The notes under the pieces: generated by a model
The model's input: the letters and a program-made list of their open reading frames with translations, nothing else
Databases searched by the model: none
What the model was told of the DNA's origin: nothing
Shown: positions 1-10,045 of the stretch, piece after piece
Layout: the number at the start of each line of letters is the position of its first letter
Position numbering within the stretch: the stretch's first letter is position 1
Translations under genes and position numbers: made by a program
Source: Mayamaea pseudoterrestris
Lineage: Eukaryota; Bacillariophyta; Bacillariophyceae; Sellaphorales; Sellaphoraceae
Direction of reading: 5' to 3'
Assembly: GCA_027923505.1 (NCBI GenBank)
Contig: BROI01000001.1
Location: 2,628,501 to 2,692,500, forward strand
DNA: 64,000 nt

Positions 1-21
1 ACGACAGCCGAATATAAAGGC

Positions 22-1401
22 TTACAGAATGGCTTCCCCAACCTGGGGAGCGTACATCGAGAAATCCAAAGAGTCATCAAAAGTTGCAGGTCGATCGCGC
101 TCTAACCACGTTCGATCGACTAGCTTGGCCATATTCGGAGAGATCCAACCTCCGACGCTCCTTACGCTCCGCGTCCGAATACGAACATTTGAGCGAGAAG
201 CCATGTTCTTTCCTTCATCCTCTTGAGATTGATGTGACTCCTCTATCATGCAAGGGTCTTGTAACCTCTGGACATCAGGCCATTCTTTCGAAGCTGACTG
301 GTTCAGGCTCGCAACGTCATCCTTAGTCTGCCTAGCGCGCTTCTTCGTGGAAGGTGCAGGGCTTTCACCTAGAACTCCGGAAGCAGCAGCGGACGAGCGG
401 CGACTGCGCCGAGGAGGAGCTGGGTCTTTTGGCAACCTTTGAAGCAAAATCGTAGTTAGCAGAGATTGGCTATCATGCAAAACCTTGGGAAACTGATCTA
501 AAGCATCTAAAGTTTTGTTTTTGGCTTCAGTCTCCATGCGTTGGATTTGTCGCTCCTTAGCTAACTCTTCGGCTTCAAATTCTTCATCGTATTTTTCGGC
601 CAAAGAAACAATGTCATTCATTCGGTCATCAACCTGCTGTAATAATTCTCGCTTGCTGTAACCACCAAGTACTTCTCGCTCTTGGCCAATTAGAGACTCC
701 CTAGTACTAGAATCTGCTTTTCGCTGCTCCCGGCGATCTAGCATTTCCGCGCGCTTGGTCCAAAACTTGATCTCTTTCTCAGCGGCTCTGACATCTCGCT
801 CAAGCTGTTTGAGAACGTGCTTCTTTTTCGTGTTGATTCGTTGAAATTCGTCATAAATTGCGCGCACCATGCGCTGCTCATGCTTCTTCTCCCTCGGCGG
901 CCTAGGTTCCTTTGGCAGCTTCTTCTCCTTCTTGGGCTTGTCGCTTGCTTCTTGCCGCATAAGCGCAGCTACGGAAAGTGAAGGTTCAGCATAACTAATT
1001 TCATTCTTCTTGGTGGCTCGACTAGAAAACCTGCTCTTGACTAGTGGCATTTCCGGCTGTTCCTTCTTCTTAGGTCGCGCCTTGGGCGGCGGTTTGACTT
1101 CATGAAGACCTAGCTGCTGCAAATATGCCTTGTTACGTTCAATACGCTCGAGACGCTGTCGCTCATATTCGGAGAGTGGTCGACCGTCGTCGTCAAGCAG
1201 AGGTTGCGCTGCAGCAGCATTGTCCGTTTCCGTCACTTCGTCTTCTTCCTCTTTCTCCTCGTGGCTATTTGAGAAACCTTCTTGAGGTTCTTTGAATTCT
1301 TCTTCACCCTTTTCTTCCGCTTTATGCTCTTGTAGACTATCGCTTTCATTTTGTTGAGGCGCGGTCGAAAGCTTCGCTGATTCTTCGTCGGCTTCCTCCA
1401 T
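22..1401 (-). CDS. Coiled-coil, charged nuclear-type protein; probably continues past the window edge
   Basis: Function is not recognised. The first in-frame ATG is at 1401; the frame is open further upstream but has no earlier ATG. The protein (about 459 aa to the stop at 22) is acidic at the N-terminus. It then has a YERQRLERIERNKAYLQQLGL-like segment, a form seen near the N-terminus of several chromatin proteins such as WDR76/CMR1. Long Lys/Arg- and Glu-rich stretches likely to form coiled coil follow. The C-terminal part has a conserved-looking GGWISPNMAKLVDRTWLERD segment ending in YAPQVGEAI. The apparent stop codon overlaps a good splice donor (GTAAGC on the minus strand, G at 25), so the last codons may be spliced to an exon outside the window. 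A PQVGE ending would fit the PQxGD-type segment of BRWD/PHIP-like proteins, but this is a guess. A retrotransposon LTR ends 161 bp upstream of the ATG. Confidence 0.6.
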   Translation of the reverse strand: MEEADEESAKLSTAPQQNESDSLQEHKAEEKGEEEFKEPQEGFSNSHEEKEEEDEVTETDNAAAAQPLLDDDGRPLSEYERQRLERIERNKAYLQQLGLHEVKPPPKARPKKKEQPEMPLVKSRFSSRATKKNEISYAEPSLSVAALMRQEASDKPKKEKKLPKEPRPPREKKHEQRMVRAIYDEFQRINTKKKHVLKQLERDVRAAEKEIKFWTKRAEMLDRREQRKADSSTRESLIGQEREVLGGYSKRELLQQVDDRMNDIVSLAEKYDEEFEAEELAKERQIQRMETEAKNKTLDALDQFPKVLHDSQSLLTTILLQRLPKDPAPPRRSRRSSAAASGVLGESPAPSTKKRARQTKDDVASLNQSASKEWPDVQRLQDPCMIEESHQSQEDEGKNMASRSNVRIRTRSVRSVGGWISPNMAKLVDRTWLERDRPATFDDSLDFSMYAPQVGEAIL

Positions 1402-1557
1402 CGTTGCACTCGGTCGTTCTTGACGAATAAGGAGCCGCTTAGATTGCTCTAGGTTCGTGCAGCGGTCCAAGCAATAGTTTAAATCAATAGATTGTATATA
1501 ACTGATTAAATATGATCAGTCTTGGTGGCTATGTTAGGAGTCCAGCGGCAAGCGCGC

Positions 1558-1562
1558 CATGG
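1558..1562. repeat. Target-site duplication CATGG, left copy
   Basis: CATGG sits directly before the 5' LTR and again directly after the 3' LTR at 6786-6790. Five bases is the usual duplication of Ty1/copia integrases. The exact match shows that both LTRs belong to one insertion event. Confidence 0.9.
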
Positions 1563-1773
1563 TGTTGAGCATGGATGAGAACCCAAACCGAAGCGGCAGC
1601 GGTGACGTCACGAAGACGGTCACATTTAAGTAAGCGCGGTAAGCGGCAACCGAAGGAGTGGATCGAGGACGATCACTTCTTGGAGAAAATAAGTAAAGTG
1701 GTTTTATTGACTCTGTTCTGCTTAATCATTAGTGTCGCTTCAAGGGCGCGCAAGATATATTCTAGATCCAACA
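1563..1773 (+). repeat. 5' LTR of copia element 1
   Basis: This 211-bp repeat has identical sequence at 6575-6785. It begins TGTTGAG and ends TCCAACA, a 5-bp TGTTG/CAACA inverted pair. A perfect CRE palindrome, TGACGTCA, lies at 1603-1610, followed by a TTTAAG TATA-like stretch near 1625. The 15-mer at 1676-1690 is the exact reverse complement of 1773-1787, across the LTR/internal junction. Confidence 0.95.
1603..1610. promoter_or_regulatory. CRE/bZIP palindrome TGACGTCA in the LTR
   Basis: A perfect 8-bp CRE is present in each LTR (copies at 1603-1610 and 6615-6622). bZIP factors bind this site, and TGACGT-type elements are known in CO2/cAMP-responsive diatom promoters. It lies about 15-20 bases before a TATA-like TTTAAG and about 70 bases before the proposed transcript start near 1676. 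Use in this genome is inferred. Confidence 0.5.
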
Positions 1774-1787
1774 TTTTCTCCAAGAAG
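1773..1787 (+). other. Putative self-primer binding site of element 1
   Basis: ATTTTCTCCAAGAAG spans the last LTR base and the first 14 internal bases, where a retroelement PBS should start. It is the perfect reverse complement of CTTCTTGGAGAAAAT at 1676-1690 inside the LTR. This resembles the Tf1-type arrangement, where the 5' end of the mRNA folds back onto the PBS. No tRNA-like TGG start is present. Confidence 0.45.
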
Positions 1788-1800
1788 CGAGTGAAAAGAC

Positions 1801-3198
1801 ATGTCTTCGACGAGCAATACTCCGACGACAGGAGCGGCGTCGAGCGGTGGAGGTGCACCTCCCGCTCCGCCAGCAAGCGAAGGAAACCGACGCAACCGTC
1901 ATTATCGTCGTGGGAATCGTGCTGGGAATCGTTCCGGGAATCAAGGCAATGGTAACAGACTCAACGGACCGAGTCGTGCGCCGAGTGGAAATTTCCAAGG
2001 AAGCGAGCCGACGCTCGCTGGATTCATCTACGACTATAACGGTTCGCGCGATCCCGATGGATTCATCCGTACGACGAACGAGATCATCACTTTCGTCGGG
2101 CGCTCCTACAAGAAATATACCAAGGAGCTGCTCAAGGGCATGCGCAACGTGGAACTGGAGATTCCTGACGAGCCTGCACGTCCAACGAAGGATGCCGACA
2201 CGACGGACTCGGACTGGTCCATAATGCTCGAGGAATACAAGGCCGACAAGAAAGAGCATGTCGAGCGCGTGCGTGTATACTCCGACTTCCTCGCTGGTCT
2301 CTACGCCGTGTTGCATGGACAATGCACGGAGCGTATGAAGGATCGTGTCAAGTCGCACGCCAAGTTCCGAGACGCCGAGGAGGACACGGACGGAATTAAG
2401 TTGCTGGCGATTATCAAGGAGATCTCGCATACGTACGAAGGGCGCTGCAAACTTGTGGATCAAGTCGTGGACATTCAAGCTGAGTTGTTCGGACGTACTC
2501 AAGGAGCGCGCGAAAGCCTGCAGAAATATTACGAAAGCATGGTCACGCTGGCAGACGTGGCGAAGGCGGTTGGCGTCACGATGCACAACGAGATTGTGGC
2601 GTTGAACATTGCCAAGGATGACAATCGTAACAAGGCGAACAAGGAGGATATCAAGGCCGCCGAAGAGCTCGAGCTTGCGATGCTTTTCGTGCGTGGCGCA
2701 ACGGGCGAATACGCTGGGTATTGCAAGCACTTGCGCAACTGCTACCTCGACGGGCACGACAACTTCCCGTTGACGATCCACGATGCATACAACATCATGC
2801 AGCGTCGTGAGCATGCGGATGGAGAAGCCACGTTGCCAACGAACGAGGGCGTGGCGTTTCACACGACTGGTACAGCGCGTGACCCTCCCAGATGCTGGAC
2901 CTGTCAACAGGTTGGTCATGTGCAGCGAGACTGTCCTACGAGAACGGAGTCTACGGAGAGTGCGCCGGCTGCAGAGGCTAGTGGGGCGCAGCACTTCACG
3001 CTGGGTAGCGAGGAAGAAAGCGATGACGACGATGAGGTCGGATACATGTTCGCGCAGCCGCCGAAGGTGAACATCTCGAAGAAGGCTGTGCTCTTGGACA
3101 ATCAGTCGACAGTGGATCTGTTCTGCAACGCCAAGATGCTGACGAACATTCGCCCGGTGCCAACGTGGATGGTGACTGGTGCAACGCTGGTACAGTAA
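1801..3198 (+). pseudogene. Gag and start of protease, copia element 1
   Basis: The ORF starts at ATG 1801, 28 bp after the LTR. The first 80 residues are Gly/Asn/Arg-rich and basic; a Gag-type helical region follows. A zinc knuckle CWTCQQVGHVQRDC (CX2CX4HX4C) lies at residues 365-378. An acidic linker leads to the protease active-site-like LDNQSTVDLF near residue 435. The frame ends at 3198, soon after the protease motif, while homologous coding continues in another frame from about 3170. That makes this a broken Gag-Pro-Pol polyprotein rather than a natural Gag stop. Confidence 0.85.
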
Positions 3199-4690
3199 GG
3201 ACGAACATGATGGGCGACCTGGAGGGCTATGGTCCGGTGTGGTGGTATCCGCAGGGACTGGCGAACATTTTGAGTTTGGCGCAAGTCCGCAAGAAGTTTA
3301 CCGTGGAGTATCTCATGCACGGCGTGGATCGTCCAATGTTCGTTGTGGAGAAGCCGGATGGTAAGCAGCGAGAGTTTGTCGAGACTGACTCTGGGCTGTA
3401 TGTTTGCGAGAGCTTTTCGAAGGGCAAGCGCAGCGATGTCAAGGATGGAGTGGCGATGTTGACTACGGTAGACGATAACCGTACTAACTACACCAATGAT
3501 GACTATTTACGCGCTGTTAGAGCTAGGGAACTGCAAATCAAAATTGGACGGCCAAGCCTCAAGGATTACCTGCGCATCGTTACTAGCAATCAGTTGCCGA
3601 ACTGTCCTGTGACGAAGGCCGACATCCTGGCTGCTGAGCACATCTTTGGACCAGATGTTGGCTCGTTAAAGGAAAGACGACGCGTCGCGCGTCGCATCTG
3701 GTGAAGCCTGCGATTGTTGAGCAGCTTCCACCGGCTATCATGAGTCGCTATCGAGACGTTACTCTTTGTGCTGACATCATGTATATCAACAAAGTCCCTA
3801 TGTTGGTGACGTTCTCCCGCAGCATTCGTTTTGCTACGGTTGAGGTGATTCAAAACCGTACGCTTCCGGTTATGTTGAAGGCAATCGAGTCTGTGTTGAA
3901 GATTTACGCACGCGGTGGGTTCCGTGTCGTCGCGGCTCTGATGGATGGGGAGTTCGCTCCAATGCTTGGCGCGTTGGCTGATCTCGGAGTGGCGCTCAAT
4001 GCGACATCTGAGGATGAACACGTTGGCGAAATTGAACGTTTTATCCGTGTCGTGAAAGAACGGGTGCGCGCGACATACAACACGTTGCCATTTAAGCACG
4101 TGCCGGCACGCTTGGTTATCGAAATGACGAAGTCTGCCGTGTTTTGGTGGAATGCGTTTCCGAACGAGCGTGGCATTTCGAAGGATCTCAGTCCACGCAC
4201 TATTGTGACTGGTCAGACAGTTGACTTTAATCGGCATTGCAAGTATGAATTTGGTCAGTATGTGCAAACGCATGAGTCGCACAGCAATGACATGCAGGCG
4301 CGCACGATCGGTGCGCTGGCTCTGCGCCCGACTGGTAATGTGCAGGGTGGGTTTTATTTCTTCAGTTTGTCTTCGGGCAAAGTTCTGAATCGTGGGCACG
4401 CTACGCCTTTGCCCATGCCTGATGATGTCATTGAGCGCGTGCATCGTCTCGCTCGTCAACAGAAGGCCAATCCGGGCATCGTGTTCATGGACCGCCACCG
4501 TGTTGCGGAGGCTGCTGAGCCAGTCATGTGGCACGAAGATGACGCCGAGGATGATGATGACTCTGATTATGATGACGACGCTTCTCGCGGTGACGACGAC
4601 TCTGCCGGCGGAAGCGAAGGAGTGAATGCGACCGATGACGACGACGACGACGACGATGGTGCTGACGGCGCAACGAAGGAGTGCCGAACG
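3165..4690 (+). pseudogene. Protease remainder and integrase of element 1, frame-broken
   Basis: From about 3170 the coding frame continues with CNAGTVRTNMMGDLEGYG (protease) and the integrase N-terminal region, ending AEHIFGPDVGSLK. Near 3671 the frame breaks again and resumes at about 3700 with VKPAIVEQLPPAI. The integrase core follows: acidic residues are visible in LCADIMYINK, ALMDGEF and the downstream GEIERFIRVVKE, consistent with the D,D,E triad. The C-terminal part is a very acidic Asp tract at about 4545-4660. A third break near 4675 moves into the reverse transcriptase frame. At each break the continuing frame is reached by stepping back one base, consistent with single-base losses. 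Confidence 0.8.
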
Positions 4691-6645
4691 ACGAGGATGG
4701 TGAGGCCATTGACGGCGAACTTGACGACGCGCCAGCCGTGGATGATGGCGAAATTGAAGGAGTGCCCGATGAAGGCGAAATTGAAGGAGTGCCAGCTGCT
4801 GCAGACGAAGAGGATTTCGATGCGCGCTATGGCCCACGCACTGGTCGGTATGGCCTGCGTGCGCGCAAACCTCGCTCGTTCGCTCATTTGTTCACGCTCG
4901 ACGCTGCAGAGGAAGTGTCGGAGCCACTCGTCACGGCACAGATGAATATGCGACAAGGTTTAAAGGCTTTTGGCGATGCTGGAGTGGAGGCAGTGCGCAA
5001 GGAAATGCAGCAGCTACACGACAGGCACGTCATGAAGGCAGTCCCCCAATGCACTCTGACTCCGCAGCAGCGCAAGGACGCTCTGGCGTATTTGATGTTT
5101 CTCAAGCGCAAGAGATGCGGGACTGTGAAGGGACGCGGATGCGCGGATGGACGCAAGCAACGAGCATACACTGCAAAGGAAGACGCAGCATCTCCAACGA
5201 TAGCGACAGAGGCCATCTTTCTGACAGCTATCATTGACGCTATGGAAGGGCGCGAGGTTGCTGTGGTTGATGTACCGGGTGCTTTCATGCAAGCGGAAAT
5301 GGATGAGTTGGTGCACGTTCGTTTCACTGGGAAGATGGTGGAGCTACTGTTGGAAATTGATCGCGAGATGTACGAGCCTTGCGTCACAATGGAGAATGGC
5401 GAGAAAGTCATGTATGTTGAATTACTCATGGCGCTTTATGGTACGCTTCGAGCAGCGCGACTATTCTGGGAGAAGTTGTCCGCAAAATTGCTTGAGTGGG
5501 GCTTCGAGAAGAACCCGTACGATCCGTGTGTGTGCAACAAGATTGTCAATGGGAAGCAAATCACCGTGGGATGGCACGTGGACGATTTGAAGATTTCGCA
5601 CGTCGACGTGAGCGTAGTGGATGAGTTCATCGCGCAGATGGATGAGGAGTTTGGCAAGGAGACTCCAATGAATAAGTCACGCGGAAAAGTGCACGACTAC
5701 CTCGGCATGGTATTGGACTATACTAAGCCTGGAGAAGTAGCAATCAACATGGTTGACTATGTGAAGAACATCCTGCATCATGCGCCAGACGACATGGATG
5801 GAACGGCAGCTACTCCGGCAGCCAGTCACTTGTTTCAGATATCGGAAAATCCTGTCATGTTGAGCGAAGCGAAGAAGCAGATTTTTGTGACGATTGTGAT
5901 GCAGTGTCTGTATCTGAGTCAGCGAGCGCGACCGGATATTCGCACAGCGATTTCTTTCTTGAGCACGAGGCTGCAGCAGCCTGACGAAGACGACTATAAG
6001 AAGGCTGCAAGAGTGATTAAATATTTACGCGGAAGCGTGGACATGGTGTTGACGCTGAAGGCGGACCAGTCCGGGATAGTCCAGTGGTGGGTGGATGCGT
6101 CGTACGCGGTGCACCCAGACATGAAGGGTCACACTGGTGGAACAATGACACTTGGCCAAGGATCAGTGTACAGTACGTCGGCTAAACAGAAGTTGGTAAC
6201 AAGAAGCTCGACGGAGAGCGAAGTTGTGGGAGTTCATGATGTGCTACCGCAGTTGCTGTGGACAGGATATTTTCTGAAGGCGCAAGGTTTCGGGGTCAAA
6301 GACACGAAATTGTATCAAGACAATATGAGTTCAATGCTGTTGGAAAAGAATGGCAGAAGCTCAAGTACAAAGCGCACGCGACACATGAATGTTCGGTACT
6401 TCTTTGTGAAAGATCGCGTGGCAGCTGGTGAAGTCAACATTGAGCATTGTCCGACCGGAGACATGGTCGCGGATTTCTTCACGAAACCATTGCAGGGAGC
6501 CCAGTTTGGCAAGCTCCGCAACCTGGTTATGAATCTGGCCTCGAGCAGTAAGTACTACTCGGCCCAAAGGAGTGTGTTGAGCATGGATGAGAACCCAAAC
6601 CGAAGCGGCAGCGGTGACGTCACGAAGACGGTCACATTTAAGTAA
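4681..6645 (+). pseudogene. Reverse transcriptase and RNase H of element 1
   Basis: This is the longest intact stretch of pol (654 codons). The RT_2/copia-type reverse transcriptase includes VPGAFMQAEMDELVHVRF, ALYGTLRAARLFW and the catalytic WHVDDLKISH (around 5572). The RNase H core is visible as WVDASYAV (about 6090), STESEVVGV (about 6211) and YQDNMS (about 6313), ending with DMVADFFTKPLQG. The last 23 codons run into the 3' LTR, and the stop is at 6643-6645. An acidic linker with a repeated EGVPDEGEIEGVP-type motif precedes the RT. The domain looks enzymatically complete. It could only be made as a fusion if the upstream breaks were bypassed. Confidence 0.85.
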
Positions 6646-6785
6646 GCGCGGTAAGCGGCAACCGAAGGAGTGGATCGAGGACGATCACTTCTTGGAGAAA
6701 ATAAGTAAAGTGGTTTTATTGACTCTGTTCTGCTTAATCATTAGTGTCGCTTCAAGGGCGCGCAAGATATATTCTAGATCCAACA
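6575..6785 (+). repeat. 3' LTR of copia element 1
   Basis: Base-for-base identical to 1563-1773. It is preceded by a short purine-rich AAAGGAG (about 6566-6572) as a weak polypurine tract candidate. It is followed by the right CATGG duplication at 6786-6790. Confidence 0.95.
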
Positions 6786-6938
6786 CATGGCCACGCGAAA
6801 ATCGGCACGGATCATTCAGATAAGGCTTGGGCTAGTAAGTGACGCTGCGACTTCTAATACTCTTGGCGTTCCAAAATAAAAAACCATTTACTAGAAGCAG
6901 CGTAGATCTTTCCACGGCAGACGCTTGAGAGTATCACG

Positions 6939-8276
6939 ATGAGGATGCCTGCGGCGACCACGAGAACCACCATGCGAATCACGGTGCGGAACGACTTGCA
7001 GAATCGTTGCTCGTCACCACTTGACTCGTTATCAAGAATGATCATGACAAAGGATGATGAAGCAAATAATCCATCGATTGATGCAGCGACTGCTGCTTTG
7101 AAGGGTCTGCTGGGAATCGGTTCGCCTTCGACTTTAGCTGCAAAGGCAGATGTTACGAATAGCACCGTGACCGAGGCAGTTGAGCAGCCGCGTGCTGAAC
7201 CCAAGCCAGCGAGTCCCTCGCAACCTCCGCCGCAGCCTTCCAAGAAGAAGAACAATAGTAACAGAAAGAAGAAAAATAAAGCAGCAGGTGAGAGTGCGAC
7301 TCCTCCCAAGGCGCCGGTAGCGAAAACCAACGACGAGACAGCAAACGCAAATAGTACCAGCGGAAAGAAGAAGAAACAGCAAAAGCAACAGAAGAAAAAG
7401 GAGCCTGAGAATTTTGCATGGTCTGCGTTTCAGTCTTCACCAGATGCGAGCAAGCTACCGATTCCTGCCTTTCATTCTCCGGCGGCTGGTGAGGTGAAGA
7501 AGGTTGAAGCTCCATCTAAAAATGACACAATGCCCTTGCCACTCGAGACTACAGCGGAAGTAGTAGAAGAGAAGAAAGCGGAGGTTGAAACGAAAGTGAA
7601 GGAGGAAGAATTAAAAGTGGTGGAAAAGGAGCCAGAAGCTCCCAAGAGCAAGACTGGTATTGATCTTGCTGCTGTCTTAAGCGAACAAGCAGCACCAGAT
7701 TCGTCCCGACCATCTCCCTCTCTTCAGCCCAATCTACCGCCTCATCACTCCTATCCGATGCAAGGCATGCATTACAACTATCCATATCCTGGGCCAATTG
7801 CCAGCAACGCTCCGCCTCAGTACTATTCCTACCCGCAGCAGCAGCATCATCCTCAGCAACAACACTCACCTCCGCCGCTCCAGCAACTAAACTCCAATTA
7901 TCCTCCTCCGTATCCGTATAACAACAACATGTACAATCATGCGCCGCATCCTCACGCGCATACGCCGCCAGGATTTGTCACTGTTTACGCGCAAGTGCCT
8001 CAAGCACTCTTGCCAGGCAATCGCATGGTGGTGCAGTCGCCGCAGGGCTACCCCATTCATGCCGTTGTCCCGGCTGGCTTTTTGCCTGGCATGACGCTCC
8101 CGGTGCATGTCCCGTTGGGTCCTCCGCCGCACATGCAGCAGCAGCAGCAGCAGCATATGGGCCAGTCGCCTCCAGGAGGATTGCATATGCAGCAGCAGCA
8201 GCAATCCCCACCGCACATGGCGCTGCAAATGCCTGGACCGCCGCCGCCGCCGCAGAATCACAACTATGGACATTGA
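6939..8276 (+). CDS. Low-complexity protein with a PNRC/EDC1-like decapping-activator motif
   Basis: This 445-codon ORF encodes a mostly disordered protein: a Lys-rich block, an acidic coiled-coil block, then Pro/Tyr/Gln/His-rich repeats. Around residue 160 it carries WSAFQSSPDASKLPIPAF. This matches the short motif of PNRC and yeast EDC1/EDC2, which binds the EVH1 domain of DCP1 and stimulates mRNA decapping (FAGxxFxxSPxxxxLPxPxF-type). A second segment, VPQALLPGNRMVVQSPQGYP then VPAGFLPGMTLPVHVP, resembles the PGx(T/R)hxVxxPxG repeats of stress-type proteins. The likely true start is Met34 (7038) or Met36 (7044), because the upstream segment looks like leader sequence. The role as a decapping cofactor is inferred from one motif. 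Confidence 0.7.
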   Translation: MRMPAATTRTTMRITVRNDLQNRCSSPLDSLSRMIMTKDDEANNPSIDAATAALKGLLGIGSPSTLAAKADVTNSTVTEAVEQPRAEPKPASPSQPPPQPSKKKNNSNRKKKNKAAGESATPPKAPVAKTNDETANANSTSGKKKKQQKQQKKKEPENFAWSAFQSSPDASKLPIPAFHSPAAGEVKKVEAPSKNDTMPLPLETTAEVVEEKKAEVETKVKEEELKVVEKEPEAPKSKTGIDLAAVLSEQAAPDSSRPSPSLQPNLPPHHSYPMQGMHYNYPYPGPIASNAPPQYYSYPQQQHHPQQQHSPPPLQQLNSNYPPPYPYNNNMYNHAPHPHAHTPPGFVTVYAQVPQALLPGNRMVVQSPQGYPIHAVVPAGFLPGMTLPVHVPLGPPPHMQQQQQQHMGQSPPGGLHMQQQQQSPPHMALQMPGPPPPPQNHNYGH

Positions 8277-8684
8277 TGTTTGCATGTTTGCACCGACAAT
8301 TATAGCTTGTAAAGGAATTTTTAGCAATAAAATATAGTGATTTTAAGATTCTATCTCGTAGTAAGGTGTACGTGAAGGGCAACGCTGGGCCCCTCCTTAC
8401 CGGCAGACATCAACTTAATTAAGTACGAGATCACTTGCCTTACCTACGTCCGTAATACTGCAGATACTTCTATAGCACGTTTGTTTCTCGCTCGCCGAGA
8501 TCTATTCAAAGTTCTTGCAATGGTAATGGATTGGACAACATTGTTCCCAAATGTATCATGCAAGCTTTAACAATCATCTCATCATCCAGCGACTTAGCTT
8601 ACGCAACTAATTACAAAAAATAGATTTTTACATACAACTAGAAAAGTCATAAACTCGCATAAAAGCCGTCCCGTCCCAGCTTGA
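8277..8684. other. Intergenic, convergent 3' ends
   Basis: This lies between the 3' ends of the decapping-motif gene (+) and the aquaporin gene (-). It contains AATAAAATATA at about 8325, a plausible polyadenylation signal for the upstream gene. No ORF or repeat was recognised. Confidence 0.5.
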
Positions 8685-9774
8685 TTAATCCTTCTTCTTA
8701 GCGGACTTTTGTTTCTTTGGCGCGGGTTCGAGCGGCTGCTTGATGGGCCCAATCGGAAGAGTCACTCCAAAAACCGTGCCACCTGCATAAATGGACCATG
8801 CCACAGCAGACGAAATCGCCGCCAACCATGGCGCAATCCAGTAGACAAAGTAATGTGCAAAATTGTCCGGATACTCGTTTCTGTTGCCGACGCCATAGAC
8901 ATACCAAGCGGTCGCAAGCATTGGGTTCATCGACGGTCCGCATAGGGGAAATAACTCGATAAGAGCGCGAATGACACCAGCAGTAAGCGTCTGCTTAATA
9001 ATGTAGTGAAATCGTCCAAAGTTGAATTCCCAATTCAAAATGTAGATTGCCATGCAAAGCAAAAATGTTGCCGAATATTCCGAAATGAATCCTTCCACTG
9101 CATGCGCATCTTCAGTCTTATACTCTGGCCCTCCAAATGGCTGCAACTTTAGTGAATCGGAAATGGCATTGTACAATGGAAAGGCAATCAATCCACCAGC
9201 CATTTGTCCAGCAATGCGAACGTAGGCGTCAGTGTACGTGACCTTTCCGAGTGCCCACATGGCCATGGTCATGGCTGGGTTTACCTATTGCGCAAAGAGA
9301 AAAGTGTCGTTAGTTTTCTTCGTCCCAAATCAACATTATTTGCCGTCGCATCATTTGCAACGCTTCAGTATTAGCTATTAGCTATAAGTAAAGCATCCAA
9401 TGCAGTGCGATTTTGTTCACACAACTCACCTGCGGCCCACCTCCAACTAAATCCGCGATAACTACACCAACGGCATGCGCAGCCCATGCCATGTTTCGAT
9501 CGTCCGTACCAAACCACTTGCCAGCACTGAACGTGCAGCCGATCATGATTAAGGTTCCAATAAACTCATGACGAAAAGACGCAAGGTATCTCCCGCCTTC
9601 GATAAAGCCAGTTGCTAGTGTAATGCCTACTCCTGGAGGAACATACACCAGCGCATCCTGGAAGAACTTGGAGAGAGCTACTACGACAGCGGCCGCCATG
9701 GTGAAATTGATATTGTGGTGCGACGATGGGAATTCGTCTCGATCAGTTTCGAAGAGCGTGACACCATGCGTCAT
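8685..9774 (-). CDS. Aquaporin / major intrinsic protein (two exons)
   Basis: Membrane channel of the MIP family (water or small-solute transport). Exon 1 is 9430-9774 and exon 2 is 8685-9284; the 145-nt intron 9285-9429 has GTGAGT and ATAG ends. The join restores the first NPA box (Q|VNPAMT) in frame, and both exons are whole codons, giving 314 aa. About six hydrophobic segments are visible. The second half-helix box is PSMNPMLATAW, so the usual second NPA is NPM, a variation seen in some non-orthodox aquaporins. The C-terminal tail is lysine-rich. Substrate cannot be predicted from this. Confidence 0.9.
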
Positions 9775-10045
9775 TGAAGATGTATCCGTGACTGAAAACC
9801 GACAAGCGGGATTTCACAATGGTTATCATAGCTGAACTCCACAGGTAGCGCCACTATTATATCCTACCCTACCTATCATTCAGTCATATCATGTAAAAAA
9901 AAGGAAGTCGATTTATTTATTTATTGCTGTAGTTGAGTGCCGTCCCTTGATTCCTGCTATTGCATATGGTGCTCCAATTTCAAGACGGACAGAATGCTGT
10001 GGGGCCATAGCAGTTGCAACCATTTATCATAGAGCCAAGGACACT

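Larger units (their letters stand above)
1563..6785 (+). mobile_element. Ty1/copia-type LTR retrotransposon (CoDi-like), structurally complete but with broken frames
   Basis: A 5.2-kb element is bounded by identical 211-bp LTRs that begin TGTTG and end CAACA, and is flanked by the 5-bp duplication CATGG. The domain order is Gag with a CCHC knuckle, protease (LDNQST), integrase, reverse transcriptase (HVDD) and RNase H. Integrase before RT is the Ty1/copia order. Coding sequence is split over three reading frames. No PBS complementary to a tRNA 3' end is obvious after the 5' LTR. Instead the first 14 bases after the LTR (1774-1787) are the reverse complement of an LTR segment. Family assignment to the diatom CoDi group rests on general motif resemblance only. 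Confidence 0.95.

Noticed and set aside
3165-3204. Programmed Ty1-style Gag-Pol frameshift in element 1
   Set aside because: Ty1 shifts +1 between Gag and protease. Here the break is inside the protease, is of the opposite sign, and two more breaks of the same kind follow, so mutation or sequence error is simpler.
6854-7330. Minus-strand ORF with a membrane-like stretch overlapping the decapping-motif gene
   Set aside because: It is the antisense of a Lys-rich coding region, which automatically reads as Phe/Leu; no start context or family match.
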